From assembly GCA_031260975.1 (NCBI GenBank), contig JAISKJ010000004.1:1-64000 (forward strand): DNA of 64,000 bases. Direction: 5' to 3'. Source of the stretch: Christensenellaceae bacterium (GTDB taxonomy: Bacteria > Bacillota > Clostridia > Christensenellales > UBA1242). The translations under genes were made by a program, and so were the position numbers. Below, piece by piece: positions 35,680 through 45,450 of this stretch. Every line of letters starts with the position of its first letter. The first letter of the stretch is position 1. The notes under the pieces were generated by a model that saw only the letters and a program-made list of their open reading frames with translations, was not told the origin of the DNA and made no database searches.

Positions 35680-36228
35680 ATGAAAGAAGAATTGCTTGAA
35701 CGCCTATTTTTTCATCACCCGACAGATTTTGATGAGCAAGAGGATTTGATAAAGGTCATTAATTTCGTTAAGGAAAACGATATATCAAGCAACCCCGATA
35801 TTCATGTTACGGCGAGCGCTTTTGTTTTTAATGCTGACAAAACTAAGGTGCTTTTGGTAAAGCACAAGAAAACGGGACTGTGGCAGCAACTGGGCGGGCA
35901 TATCGAAAAAAGCGATGTCCTTTTGATTGATGCGGCTTTAAGAGAGGCAAGAGAAGAAAGCGGCAAAGAGGATATTGAGGTTTTTAATGACGGCAAGATT
36001 TTTAATGTGGTGATTTATACAATGAAAAAAGATGTTGTGCACACTCACCTTGACATCTGGTTTGTGTTTACTGTAAAAACTGAGGAGTTTAACCCCTTTG
36101 AAGGTCAGCAGCTAAAGTGGTTTGACCAAAAAGAATTTGGGGAGCTTAACAAAAAACAAAAAGATAAGGGACTTATGCGTGCGGTAAAGAAGTGGAAATA
36201 TTTGCTTAAAAAAGGCTCAATCATCTGA
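35680..36228 (+). CDS. NUDIX hydrolase
   Basis: The 182-residue protein starts at ATG 35680, with GGAG upstream (an in-frame TTG at 35668 overlaps that site). The Nudix box lies in GGHIEKSDVLLIDAALREAREESG (near residues 75-98): G-x5-E-x7-REAREESG. The preceding VTASAFVFNADKTKVLLVKH and LWQQLGGH fit the NUDIX strand order. The substrate is unknown. The membrane-protein gene follows 19 nt later, so they are likely co-transcribed. Confidence 0.85.
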   Translation: MKEELLERLFFHHPTDFDEQEDLIKVINFVKENDISSNPDIHVTASAFVFNADKTKVLLVKHKKTGLWQQLGGHIEKSDVLLIDAALREAREESGKEDIEVFNDGKIFNVVIYTMKKDVVHTHLDIWFVFTVKTEEFNPFEGQQLKWFDQKEFGELNKKQKDKGLMRAVKKWKYLLKKGSII

Positions 36229-36247
36229 GAGATTTAAAAGGAATGAT

Positions 36248-37048
36248 ATGAATAATAAAAAGAAAAGATTTATATATAACTACACTATGTATTTTGTCAT
36301 TTTGGCAATAGGCTTAGTATGCTCTGTTGTGACTATCTGGCTGCCCTCGGGCGGGTTTTGGGGGATTTTGTTTTTGTCGCTTGGAACCGGTTTTCTGGCA
36401 TCTGCCATAACAGGCTTTTTGGTAGATATGTCAAACCGTAAGACAACCGAGCAGAAGGCGATGGCGGTCAGAAGTTTTGACTTTGAAAAAATATTTTATA
36501 GGGTGTTGCTGCTTGCACGAAAGTTTATTAACCTTGGACTGCATAATGGGGACCTTCAAGCGGATAATGTGAATAACAAGCCGCTGGATGAAGCGCTTGC
36601 TGCGGCGACAGATGCAATAATCTGCTCTCAGGTTTATAGCACAAACGACAGCCTTTTGCCGGAGGATATCAAGCGGATAGAAGGTAATAGAGCGCATTTG
36701 CTTGGCATCATAACTCAATATGTTGCAGCGATAGAGGTTGAGTGTGACAAAATGTATGATATGCAGGATGTTTATCTTATTAACGATATTTTAACGGAGC
36801 AGGAAATAAAAGTAATAAATATCATACGCGGCCTGATTAAGGACCAGCTTGACCCCGACAATGATCCGATTTTTGAAACGTCCGTTGAAAATGTCAGGCA
36901 AATATACAACCTGCTGGGCATGACTTTTGATGATATACATTCGCTTAAAAGTTATGTTGTCGAAATTGTTGAAAAAAGCGGATCGGTTGTATACTTTTTG
37001 AATAAGCGCACCAACAAATATTTTATCAAATCACCCAAAAAGGAATGA
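36248..37048 (+). CDS. membrane protein of unknown function
   Basis: The 266-residue protein has two N-terminal membrane spans (MYFVILAIGLVCSVVTIWL and FWGILFLSLGTGFLASAITGFLV, about 14-60) followed by a ~200-residue cytoplasmic helical domain (KIFYRVLLLARKFINLG, DVYLINDILTEQEIKVINIIRGL). No catalytic motif is seen. AAAGGAATGAT precedes the ATG. It shares an operon with the NUDIX gene and ends at a strong terminator. Confidence 0.7.
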   Translation: MNNKKKRFIYNYTMYFVILAIGLVCSVVTIWLPSGGFWGILFLSLGTGFLASAITGFLVDMSNRKTTEQKAMAVRSFDFEKIFYRVLLLARKFINLGLHNGDLQADNVNNKPLDEALAAATDAIICSQVYSTNDSLLPEDIKRIEGNRAHLLGIITQYVAAIEVECDKMYDMQDVYLINDILTEQEIKVINIIRGLIKDQLDPDNDPIFETSVENVRQIYNLLGMTFDDIHSLKSYVVEIVEKSGSVVYFLNKRTNKYFIKSPKKE

Positions 37049-37064
37049 GGATAATAGAAAATAG

Positions 37065-37098
37065 AAAAACCGGCAACTTAGCTATGTTGCCGGTTTTT
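37065..37098. terminator. bidirectional terminator
   Basis: AAAAACCGGCAAC...GTTGCCGGTTTTT between convergent genes. Confidence 0.9.
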
Positions 37099-37140
37099 AG
37101 AGGCAAAGAATATATATGTCCGACCGATTAGTCATGACGA

Positions 37141-37881
37141 CTAATTGGTTGCTATAAATGTTATGCAGGAAGAATTATTATTTGTTCCGTATCCGATTTG
37201 ATATGAAATATAGTTAAATCCCGCTTGTTTCAAGAGTTGTTCAAATTCGTATATGTCATACCAATAGAGCACAAAACGGGAAACCTCGGTTTTCAACGTA
37301 TTGCCGCCGCTTTTCAGTTCGTATTTGTTAATATATAATATCTTTTGATTTTTAAAGTCTATGCTTTCGCTGGTTGTGGTGAGAAGTAGTTCGTCCAAAT
37401 TTTCCAGCTTGATGCTTCGGATGTTTTGTTCGCTTGCACTGAATTCGGGGAGAAGTTCAATATCTATTATGATTTTTCCGCCGCTGCGCAGATGTTCGCG
37501 AAACAGAGACAGCGTCTGCATTATGGTATTTTTAGGCAGCAGACAGAAGCTGCCTGTCGGCATTACTATGGCGTCATATTTGGTTTTGAGCGACAGTTTT
37601 GTAAGGTCTTGATGATAAAGTTCTGCGCTTACACCATGTGCTTTCATATTGATGCTGCATTGTTTAAGCATTTCGGAGGATAAGTCTACGCCGTCAATAT
37701 TAAGGCCCCTTTTTAAAAAGGGTATAAACATCCTGCCTGTTCCTACACCGGCCTCCAGGATTTTGCCTTTTATGTTTTTGAGTTTTTCAAAATAATATTC
37801 AATATCTCCGTCGATTGAATGCCCGACAGGCTTTGACAGCTCATAAAATTTTGTGCTGAGTGTGCCGTATTCTTCATGCAT
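37141..37881 (-). CDS. SAM-dependent methyltransferase (class I)
   Basis: The 246-residue protein starts at 37881, chosen because GGAGGTGGGG lies just upstream; the frame extends to 37953 but that part lies within the preceding gene. SAM-binding motif I is in KILEAGVGTGRMFIPFL, the acidic motif II is in NIDGVDLSSEML, and the post-motif strand is YDAIVMPTGSFCLL. This matches the methyltransferase_25/11 type. The C-terminal half resembles small-molecule methyltransferases (SRFVLYWYDIYEFEQLLKQAGF). The substrate is unknown. Its start overlaps the GNAT gene stop by 8 nt, so the pair is translationally coupled. Confidence 0.88.
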   Translation of the reverse strand: MHEEYGTLSTKFYELSKPVGHSIDGDIEYYFEKLKNIKGKILEAGVGTGRMFIPFLKRGLNIDGVDLSSEMLKQCSINMKAHGVSAELYHQDLTKLSLKTKYDAIVMPTGSFCLLPKNTIMQTLSLFREHLRSGGKIIIDIELLPEFSASEQNIRSIKLENLDELLLTTTSESIDFKNQKILYINKYELKSGGNTLKTEVSRFVLYWYDIYEFEQLLKQAGFNYISYQIGYGTNNNSSCITFIATN

Positions 37882-38320
37882 TTTGTGTTCCCCACCTCCA
37901 ATCTTCTTCTTTAAACATTGCTGTGCAGCCTGAGATAAATCCGAACTTGGCATAGTATCCTTCGAGGTCTTTTTCGGTAGTCAAAAGTTTTTTTATGGTG
38001 CCATTGGAGGCTGTTAAAAAATCGCTTATAAGTTTTTTGCCGATACCTATACCCTGATAGTTGGGTTCAACAACAAGGTTGACCCCAAAGGCGTCAGCTT
38101 TTTTGCTGCTTTCCGCTCTGTCTTGGGCGGCGGTTAAAATGCCCACCAGATGAATATCTTCCCACACCGACAGCACATAAGCGCTGTTTTTGATGGCATT
38201 ATGCAGTTTTTGCGGAAACCTTGAAATCTTCCAATTTACACTGTTAAAAAGACCAACCAGCTGCTCGGTGTCAATTTCTTTTTCGGTTTTGTAAATAAAC
38301 TTGTTAAGACTTCTTTTCAT
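37874..38320 (-). CDS. GNAT-family N-acetyltransferase
   Basis: The 148-residue protein has the acetyl-CoA loop VVEPNYQGIGIGKKLISDFL (Q-x-x-G-I-G), preceded by the usual beta strands (VLSVWEDIHLVGILTAA, FGVNLVV) and followed by YYAKFGFISG, the typical GNAT ending. It probably acetylates a small amine. It is first in a two-gene unit with the methyltransferase. Confidence 0.85.
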   Translation of the reverse strand: MKRSLNKFIYKTEKEIDTEQLVGLFNSVNWKISRFPQKLHNAIKNSAYVLSVWEDIHLVGILTAAQDRAESSKKADAFGVNLVVEPNYQGIGIGKKLISDFLTASNGTIKKLLTTEKDLEGYYAKFGFISGCTAMFKEEDWRWGTQNA

Positions 38321-38414
38321 ATCGTTATTCTAACATAAATCACAATAGTTTCAAAATAAACTTGGAAAAGAAAAGGGAAATTTTCCAAAATTTAGAAAAA
38401 ATTGTCAAAATTGT

Positions 38415-38442
38415 TTGATTATTAAAAAAAAAGCGCTATACT
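38415..38442 (+). promoter_or_regulatory. promoter of the cas operon
   Basis: -35 TTGATT (38415-38420), 16 bp, -10 TATACT (38437-38442), followed by GAGGTG seven bases before the cas6 ATG. Confidence 0.6.
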
Positions 38443-38461
38443 TTAGTTGAGGTGAAAACGA

Positions 38462-39235
38462 ATGTCAAAATTAAGATTAGAATTAAAGTTTTTGCTGAAG
38501 CAGAAGTGTATTCCGCTTGATTATAGATCGGTTATTTTGTCTTTTATAAAATCGGTACTTGAGAAAAAATATCCGGAAACATACAACGAGCTTTATTTGG
38601 CAAATAGGATGAAAACCTATTCGTTTTCTGTATTTCTGCCGGTGGACAAGATTGAAGGTGACAGGTTTTTGTTGAAAGAGAATGCGATTTCAGTGAAATT
38701 CTCATGCGCCGACACTAAAATGCTTATGAAATTGTATAACTCTTTTTTGAGTATGAAAAACAGTGAATATGAGGGATGCGACGAATATCCTCTGCCGGGC
38801 TCAAACAGCATGAAACTTGTGGGTGTAAATTATTCAAATACTAAACCTATTTTTGGAAACACAAACAAAGTTGTGATTAAATTTTTAAGTCCGCTTGTGG
38901 TGCGGAAAAACCTTGAGGGCGGCAAGAATTTTTATCTGAATTACTATGATGACGGCTTTGCCAAAACTCTGCAGTTTGTTGTAAGTAATTATTTAAAAAT
39001 AAGAAATATCCCTGATGGCAAGGTTGCGTTAAGGCCCATAAAACCTGTGCCGGTGACAGGCAAGCGGCTGGTGATTAAGTATAAAGATATGAATATAGAT
39101 TGTTCGGCCGGTGTATTTGAGCTTGAAGCAAGTCCGCAAATAATAGAAGAAGCTTATATGGCAGGCATGGGCAGCCGAAGAAGCGAAGGTTTTGGACTCT
39201 TTGACATAATCTCGGCAAAGGAGGCGGATGCATGA
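38462..39235 (+). CDS. cas6: CRISPR RNA endoribonuclease Cas6
   Basis: The 257-residue RAMP protein ends with the diagnostic glycine-rich loop AGMGSRRSEGFGLFDI (about 236-251), where the family has GxGxxxxxGFG. The two-ferredoxin layout fits (LRLELKFLLKQKCIPLDYRS at the start, VVIKFLSPLVVR mid-protein). Cas6 cuts precursor CRISPR RNA within repeats. It is first in the operon, with a 4-nt ATGA overlap with cas8b. Confidence 0.92.
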   Translation: MSKLRLELKFLLKQKCIPLDYRSVILSFIKSVLEKKYPETYNELYLANRMKTYSFSVFLPVDKIEGDRFLLKENAISVKFSCADTKMLMKLYNSFLSMKNSEYEGCDEYPLPGSNSMKLVGVNYSNTKPIFGNTNKVVIKFLSPLVVRKNLEGGKNFYLNYYDDGFAKTLQFVVSNYLKIRNIPDGKVALRPIKPVPVTGKRLVIKYKDMNIDCSAGVFELEASPQIIEEAYMAGMGSRRSEGFGLFDIISAKEADA

Positions 39236-40887
39236 ATGAGAAACATCATGAACAAGGTTCCGGTAACTCCGACAGCGAAGTAATCGTTCGCCTTGATACT
39301 GCACTCTTTAACGCCGGAGTTGTTGGGCTGGTTAATATTCTGGAGCGCGGAGGTATTCAACATCAAATCAACCGTGACCAACTGACAATCTCAAAAGCCG
39401 ACCTCATAAAAGCTGATTTGGCAGCGTTGTATGTTGAGGCTATTATTGATAGATATAAGGAAACAACAAGGCTGTATACTTCAATGAGTAAAATGAATTC
39501 AATTTTAGATATGAAGAAAGTCGACGACCCCAAACAGTTTAAGGAAAACATAAAATATATAGTCGGTTCTTTTGTGCAGCAAAGTGTTCTCACAGGTTTT
39601 GAGGTTTTAAAAGCTGACGGCATTGAAAACAATATTGCAGAAAATATATCTAAACTGAAAGAAGATACTTTTGAAAATTTAGAGGCTACAAAGAGCTTGA
39701 TTAGAGAAATTTATAACGACTTTGAAAAAGAAGAAATTCAAAAGACGTTGTATATGAAAAACATTATGTATACCAAAATAAACATGATTTGGTCGGGAAT
39801 TGCATTTTTACATAAAAATCAAGTTAAATTTAACATTACAAAGGTTTTAAATGACAGACTTATTGATTCAATAAGAGAAATGCTTATCAGCGGCAAAAAG
39901 CAAAAAAAGAGATGTTGTGTTTGTGATATAGAGTGTGATAATTTACAATCGCTGTCGTTTATCCAAAATCTAGGTATAGATGACGGAAAGAAAAAATCAC
40001 CGTTCTGGAACTATAAACCGGATTTATCTGCTTGTCCGCTATGTACGTTTATATACACCTGCGCTCCGCTTGGGTTTAATTCAATTGATCAGGATTTGAT
40101 TTTTATAAACGAGAACGAAACGATTGACGGACTAATTAATGCAAACTCAAAACGAGAGTTTGATAATATTGAAAACAAGTCCAGATTCTCGGTGATAACT
40201 CAGCTTATTTTGAAAGAAATGGCAGAAAAGAAGCGGGAACTTAATAACATAGAGGTTTTGATAAACCAAAAACTGAGTAATGACAAAACGCGGTATTCAC
40301 TTAATGTTGTAGATAAAAGATTGATTAAGATATTTACTGATTGTAAGATTGAGCTTAATTCAATTTCAAAAAACAAAGTGAATATAGGAAACTCAAGTAA
40401 GCCCGAATGGATAAGTGTGCTGGAAACTGTGTTGGATTGTTTGTTCTATAACAAAGCGCTGTATAATACGATACACAAGTTTTTGAAATATGGCGCTTAT
40501 GCAAATACGCTGATGCAGATGCTTATGATTGAAATAAAAAGAAAAAAGAAGGAGGAAGAAAAAGTGCAAAACAACATAAAACGGGCGTGGGCCGTTTGGA
40601 ATAACGGACAGGAAGTAAAGAACAGATTTAATGACGGTAGCAAGAATGAGAATAAGCTGAACGGGATAGTTATTAAACTTCAAAATGCGGTCAGAAGCGA
40701 AAATAGGGAATTATTTTTTGATATTTTAATACGTTTGTATTCGGGCATCAATATGCCCATCCCAAGCGGCTTTCTGAACGGAATTGAAAGCGATGATGAT
40801 TTTAAAGAAATTGGCCTTGCGTTTATTCTGGGACTTTTAGGTGAGCCTCGTAAAGAAAAAGAAGATAAAGAAGGAAAAGGAGAATAA
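39232..40887 (+). CDS. cas8b: type I-B Cascade large subunit Cas8b (Cst1-like)
   Basis: The 551-residue protein has the zinc-finger typical of Cst1-type Cas8. This is RCCVCDIECDNL near 222-233, followed about 35 residues later by LSACPLCTFIYTC. The rest is mostly helical and poorly conserved, as usual for large subunits, and ends with a charged tail EPRKEKEDKEGKGE. It recognises the PAM and nucleates Cascade. Its position between cas6 and cas7 supports the call. The start overlaps the cas6 stop. Confidence 0.85.
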   Translation: MNEKHHEQGSGNSDSEVIVRLDTALFNAGVVGLVNILERGGIQHQINRDQLTISKADLIKADLAALYVEAIIDRYKETTRLYTSMSKMNSILDMKKVDDPKQFKENIKYIVGSFVQQSVLTGFEVLKADGIENNIAENISKLKEDTFENLEATKSLIREIYNDFEKEEIQKTLYMKNIMYTKINMIWSGIAFLHKNQVKFNITKVLNDRLIDSIREMLISGKKQKKRCCVCDIECDNLQSLSFIQNLGIDDGKKKSPFWNYKPDLSACPLCTFIYTCAPLGFNSIDQDLIFINENETIDGLINANSKREFDNIENKSRFSVITQLILKEMAEKKRELNNIEVLINQKLSNDKTRYSLNVVDKRLIKIFTDCKIELNSISKNKVNIGNSSKPEWISVLETVLDCLFYNKALYNTIHKFLKYGAYANTLMQMLMIEIKRKKKEEEKVQNNIKRAWAVWNNGQEVKNRFNDGSKNENKLNGIVIKLQNAVRSENRELFFDILIRLYSGINMPIPSGFLNGIESDDDFKEIGLAFILGLLGEPRKEKEDKEGKGE

Positions 40888-40889
40888 TT

Positions 40890-41750
40890 ATGAAAAATGG
40901 TTTAACGATAAGTGTAATATTTGAAGCGCAGAGCGCAAACTACGGCGAAGGAATAGGAAATATTTCTTCACTCAAACAACTTACAAGAGGGGATGGGAAT
41001 ACATATACTTATATTTCAAGGCAGGCATTGAGATATAGCATAATAAATCAGCTGGCATGGGATAATACTCCTGTCAAGGCAGAAGGCGGCGGGGATAAAA
41101 AGGTTGTTCAATTTGCACCTGATGCTTCAATAAAAGATTATCCCGAAATAGATTTGTTTGGATATATGAAGACCACCAAGGGTAACAATGCTTCCACCCG
41201 AAATGCTGTGGCAAGGCTTTCGCATGCAATTTCACTTGAAAGCTATAAGGGAGATACGGACTTTTTAAACAATATGGGGCAAAGCAGAAGAATAGGCGAG
41301 GACAATGCGCTGGCTCAAAGTGAAAATCACCAGTCATTTTATGCCTATACTTTGACAATAGATTTGGATAGAGTAGGTAAGGATGAAAACGGAAATATAG
41401 AAATCAGTGCCGCTGAAAAAACCAAAAGAGTAGTGAGTTTGCTTAATACCATAAAGATGCTTTATAGAGATATTAGAGGCCGAAGAGAAAATCTTAGCCC
41501 TGTGTTTGTAATAGGCGGGCTTTATGATATTAAAAATCCGTTTTTTGAAGGAAAACTTAAGCTTAAGAATAATCAGTTGAATATAGAGACATTGTTGCAG
41601 GCGATTTCGCTTGAAGGGGAAGTTAAAGCTAACACTGAAGTAGGTTATTTGACGGGGACATTTGCAAATGAGCAGGCAATTAAAGACAAGCTGGAACCCA
41701 AGATGATAGGTGAATTTTTTGACAGTCTCACAAAGAAAATAAGTTTTTAA
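40890..41750 (+). CDS. cas7: Cascade backbone protein Cas7 (Cst2/DevR family)
   Basis: The 286-residue RAMP begins MKNGLTISVIFEAQSANYGEG. It contains TYISRQALRYSIINQL near 47-62 and the family's central VARLSHAISLE and ENHQSFYAYTLTIDLDRVG segments. Six or more copies would coat the CRISPR RNA in Cascade. AAAGGAGAA precedes the ATG. It is 286 residues long, close to the usual 280-320. Confidence 0.93.
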   Translation: MKNGLTISVIFEAQSANYGEGIGNISSLKQLTRGDGNTYTYISRQALRYSIINQLAWDNTPVKAEGGGDKKVVQFAPDASIKDYPEIDLFGYMKTTKGNNASTRNAVARLSHAISLESYKGDTDFLNNMGQSRRIGEDNALAQSENHQSFYAYTLTIDLDRVGKDENGNIEISAAEKTKRVVSLLNTIKMLYRDIRGRRENLSPVFVIGGLYDIKNPFFEGKLKLKNNQLNIETLLQAISLEGEVKANTEVGYLTGTFANEQAIKDKLEPKMIGEFFDSLTKKISF

Positions 41751-41773
41751 TCCAAAAAAGATAGGAGAAAACT

Positions 41774-42523
41774 GTGAGTAAGTGTATAAGGATAAAGTGC
41801 AGCCAAATATCTGCAAACTATAAAAAACCGCTCTCCATTGACATTGGCGAGAGTTTTCCTCTGCCGCCATACTCCACGGTGATTGGGTTTGTGCATAATA
41901 TGTGCGGTTTTAGACCTACAAAAGAAAAGCCGTATATGCCAATGAAGGTAAGTATTCAAGGTGAGCATGCCACTATGATAAGCGATATGTACACGAGATA
42001 TTTTATGGGTATAGCTTATGAAGAAGGCGGCCGTCACCAACTAAAAGTTAAAAACGGAGATGGCTGGGATGGCATAACAGTGGGGCCAAGTGATATGGAA
42101 CTATTGATTGATGTCAACCTTGTTCTTCATATTTTGCCGCAGGAGCAAGAGGATTTTGACAGGATTTTGAGTGGGCTGAAAAATCCAGCGATTTATCCAT
42201 CGCTTGGAAGGTATGAGGATTTGCTCAGAATTGATAAGGTTGACGTTGTAAAGTTTGAGCCCACCCAAAGCCCAAAAGTTTGTTTGGATGCGTATATTCC
42301 TGAAGTAATATATGCAAAAGCAAAGGGATTGATGGGAAGCTATGCACCATGCTCAAGATATACACTAAACAAAATTTATAATATAAACGATAAAAGCGGC
42401 TTTAGAGAATGGGAGAAGGTTCATGCCTTTCATTATAGGGCTGATAATGATTTAGTGTTGACTGCCGAGGTTGCGCATCAGGAAATGAATACTGAAGAGA
42501 AATTCGGAATATTTTTTGCATAA
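41774..42523 (+). CDS. cas5: Cascade subunit Cas5
   Basis: The 249-residue protein starts with GTG at 41774, with TAGGAG upstream. The N-terminal RAMP motif is recognisable. SPFPPYST-like FPLPPYSTVIGFVHNMCG matches the Cas5 pattern in which the first strand is followed by a conserved Pro-Pro-Ser/Thr turn and a helix. It caps the 5' handle of the CRISPR RNA. It fits Cas5t/Cas5b of the I-B Tneap type by context. Confidence 0.9.
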   Translation: MSKCIRIKCSQISANYKKPLSIDIGESFPLPPYSTVIGFVHNMCGFRPTKEKPYMPMKVSIQGEHATMISDMYTRYFMGIAYEEGGRHQLKVKNGDGWDGITVGPSDMELLIDVNLVLHILPQEQEDFDRILSGLKNPAIYPSLGRYEDLLRIDKVDVVKFEPTQSPKVCLDAYIPEVIYAKAKGLMGSYAPCSRYTLNKIYNINDKSGFREWEKVHAFHYRADNDLVLTAEVAHQEMNTEEKFGIFFA

Positions 42524-42587
42524 AGCGGGATTGCCCGCTTTTTGGTTTTAAGACAAAAAAAATATTATAAAAACAAAGGGAATTTTT

Positions 42588-44870
42588 ATGGAATATTTAG
42601 CTAAATCAGACGGACAAACGCTTGAAAAACATATAGAAAATGTTATGAAAAACGCAGAGGAGTTTTTCTTGCTTTTTGGCAAGTATTTTAGTGAGGAAGA
42701 AAGGCAAGTGATAAGATTTGCGTGTGAGAAACATGATGAAGGCAAGAAAAACAGGGAGTTTCAGCAAAGAATGCAGATTAAGTTAAAAGATGAAAAAGCC
42801 AAGATACCTATGCTTCCATGTGAAATCCCGCATGGAATTTTAAGCTGTGCTTTTTTGGATACTTCTTATTTGATAAAAGAATTTGGAGAAGAATATACGA
42901 GAATTATTTATCAGGCAATTTATAATCATCATACACGAGATTATAGTAATTATAGCGATGAAATGATAAAAGAATATATCCGCAATAATCTAACCAAATA
43001 TATAAATGACAGCTCGGTTAAGCTGAGTGGAATAACGTCTCTGGGCAGACTTGGAAGAATTGGTCTGGAAGATAAAAATGCAGAAGAAGATTATCTTCTA
43101 AAATATTTTAAAATTAAGGGCATGCTGAATAAGTTTGATTGGGCGGGAAGTGCTAACGGTGCAGGAGCATATAATGAGGGGTGTGAGATTGCTCCGATAG
43201 AGCATGATAAATTTGTTGAGGCCTATGCAACAAAAGAGGGATGGAAGATTAATGATTGTCAGCGGTATATGCTTGAAAATCGCGGCAAAAATGTGATTGT
43301 GATAGCTTCAACCGGCAGCGGGAAAACAGAAGGCGCTCTTTTGTGGACGGGGCAGGAGAAGGCTTTTTATACACTTCCGCTTAAAGTGTCGATTGATGCT
43401 ATGTATGACAGATTTGTTGACAACGGATATTTTCCGGCTTCTGATGGAGCTGAGGGGACACTGGGAACAAGCCCTAGAAAGAGTAAACTTTTAGGGCATT
43501 TGCACAGTGATACTACAAGCTTTTTTATGAATCAGGACGACAAGAAATATGACGAAGGAAAATATGATGATGCAGAGCTTTTTAGAAAGCGTGCCAAAGC
43601 ATTTATCCACCCTATGACAATTACGACAGTAGATCAGCTTTTTACGTTTGTGTTTAAGGCTCCGGGATTGGAAATTTTGCCGGCGACGTTGTCTTATAGC
43701 CGAGTTATTATAGATGAAATTCAGGCCTACTCACCCAATATTTTGGCTTATATCATATACGGACTAAAAATTATTACTAAAATGGGCGGCAGGTTTTGTA
43801 TTATGACGGCTACTATGCCGCCGTTTCTGACGGAGCATCTGAAGCAGGAAATATGCGGAAAAGACATTTATGGCAATGATATATCGCTTGTGCTGGAAGA
43901 AGGCAAACCCAAAGCTTTTTTGATGGATAGAATAAGACACAGGATAAAACTGCTTGAGGGTGAAGACTTTGACTATGACGCAATCAGACACTCAGCTCAG
44001 ACTAAACGCGTGCTGGTTATTTGCAACACTATAAAGAGGGCGCAGGAGGCTTATGGCAAGTTTGAAAAAGACGCCACATTGCTGCATTCAAGATTTACTA
44101 AGATTGATAGAGACCGGAAAGAAATTGCAATAAGAGAAGCGGGACAGGCTGAAAGCAAGGGTAGGGTCGGGATTTTTATAAGTACCCAAATTGTGGAGGC
44201 TAGTCTCGACATTGATTTTGATTTGCTTTATACGGATATGTGTTCGGCTGATTCGCTTATCCAGCGGCTTGGCAGGTGTTATAGAAAGCGAGATTATAGT
44301 TCTGAGGAGCCCAATGTATTTATACTTAATTCCGGTGTTGGAAGAGGCTCGGTGTATGATAAGTATATATATGACAAAAGTTTTGAAGCACTGAAACCAT
44401 ATGACAACAAATATTTTACTGAGCAGGATAAGCAGAGGTATATAGAAGAGGTTTATTCGCTTGAGAGTGTCAAAAGCAGTAAGTATTATGAGGAATTTAA
44501 AAACACTCTCAGGCTGATACAAAACTTTAGGATAGGCGACTATAACAAAAGCGAAGCGAAGAACAAATTTAGGGAGATACACAGTGTCACTATTGTGCCG
44601 TATAAGTTCAGAAACGATGTTGAAAAGCTTTTGCCAAGATTAAAAGATGAAAATAAGGGACAAAAAGCTATCGCGAGAGAAAAATTAAAAGATTTTGTGA
44701 TAAGCATATCTGAACAGAACATGTATACACTTAAGGGCAAAAATGTTGAGTTTATATATAGAGAAGAGGCGGATTTATATCTGACTGATTTGCTATATGA
44801 CAGTAAGCTAGGATTGCAGGCAAAAATTGATGATGAAGCTGATATGGGGGTTGATAAGCGGATTTTGTAA
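42588..44870 (+). CDS. cas3: CRISPR helicase-nuclease Cas3
   Basis: The 760-residue protein has an N-terminal HD nuclease (KHIENV, then ACEKHDEGKKNREFQ at about 45-59, PHGILS and NHHTRD). An SF2 helicase follows, with Walker A ASTGSGKTEGAL (about 240), Walker B/DExH variant IIDEIQAY and motif III MTATMP. The C-terminal helicase segments are STQIVEASLDIDFDLL and LIQRLGRCYR. It degrades target DNA after Cascade binding. A palindromic AAAGCGGG/CCCGCTTTTT hairpin lies between cas5 and cas3 (about 42522-42543). The ribosome site is weak (AAAGGGA). Confidence 0.95.
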   Translation: MEYLAKSDGQTLEKHIENVMKNAEEFFLLFGKYFSEEERQVIRFACEKHDEGKKNREFQQRMQIKLKDEKAKIPMLPCEIPHGILSCAFLDTSYLIKEFGEEYTRIIYQAIYNHHTRDYSNYSDEMIKEYIRNNLTKYINDSSVKLSGITSLGRLGRIGLEDKNAEEDYLLKYFKIKGMLNKFDWAGSANGAGAYNEGCEIAPIEHDKFVEAYATKEGWKINDCQRYMLENRGKNVIVIASTGSGKTEGALLWTGQEKAFYTLPLKVSIDAMYDRFVDNGYFPASDGAEGTLGTSPRKSKLLGHLHSDTTSFFMNQDDKKYDEGKYDDAELFRKRAKAFIHPMTITTVDQLFTFVFKAPGLEILPATLSYSRVIIDEIQAYSPNILAYIIYGLKIITKMGGRFCIMTATMPPFLTEHLKQEICGKDIYGNDISLVLEEGKPKAFLMDRIRHRIKLLEGEDFDYDAIRHSAQTKRVLVICNTIKRAQEAYGKFEKDATLLHSRFTKIDRDRKEIAIREAGQAESKGRVGIFISTQIVEASLDIDFDLLYTDMCSADSLIQRLGRCYRKRDYSSEEPNVFILNSGVGRGSVYDKYIYDKSFEALKPYDNKYFTEQDKQRYIEEVYSLESVKSSKYYEEFKNTLRLIQNFRIGDYNKSEAKNKFREIHSVTIVPYKFRNDVEKLLPRLKDENKGQKAIAREKLKDFVISISEQNMYTLKGKNVEFIYREEADLYLTDLLYDSKLGLQAKIDDEADMGVDKRIL

Positions 44871-44910
44871 GAGAAGTTACTTATGTTATTTTATGTGTTG
44901 GGAGGTTGTT

Positions 44911-45450
44911 ATGGCGGTTACGGGATATATGTTCGGCTATTTTCATATTTGTAAACGTAAAGTATGGTTGTCGTCGCATCGCCTTAATATGGAAAATGAA
45001 AGCGGACTTGTAAAGGTTGGCAAGTTTATTGATCAAACAACTTATAAAGAGGAAAAACATAATTTTATGATAGAGGATATTGCAAATATTGACTATCTTA
45101 AAAATAATACGGTTCATGAAGTTAAAAAGTCCGAAAGTCAGCTTGACGCGGCCATTTGGCAGGTTAAGTTTTATTTGTATCACTTGCATTTGCGGGGTGT
45201 CAAAGACATAAAGGGCAAAATTGATTTGCCGCTTCAAAAAAAGACAGAAACTGTTGAGCTTGAAGAGGGTGACGTGGAAATTATTGCCGGCAAAATTGAA
45301 GAGATAGAAAAAATAATAAATAGTGAGTTTCCGCCGCATATCGAACCGCTTAAAGTATGTCGGGCATGTGCTTATTATGATTTATGTATGATTTACTTTT
45401 ATTTGGGAGGGCAATATGCAAGAGAGTTTTTATATATTTTCAAATGGTGA
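44911..45450 (+). CDS. cas4: Cas4 exonuclease, CRISPR adaptation
   Basis: The 179-residue protein starts at ATG 44911 (GGAGG at 44901-44905); the frame opens earlier inside cas3 without a ribosome site. The four Fe-S cysteines are visible: one in FGYFHICKRKVWL and three in VCRACAYYDLC. The nuclease motif is INTVHEVKKSES-like (the strand HEVKKSES contains the Glu-x-Lys pair). The C-terminus runs 16 residues beyond the last cysteine because the stop lies inside cas1, giving a 35-nt overlap. Cas4 trims prespacers and helps choose those with a PAM. Confidence 0.9.
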   Translation: MAVTGYMFGYFHICKRKVWLSSHRLNMENESGLVKVGKFIDQTTYKEEKHNFMIEDIANIDYLKNNTVHEVKKSESQLDAAIWQVKFYLYHLHLRGVKDIKGKIDLPLQKKTETVELEEGDVEIIAGKIEEIEKIINSEFPPHIEPLKVCRACAYYDLCMIYFYLGGQYAREFLYIFKW

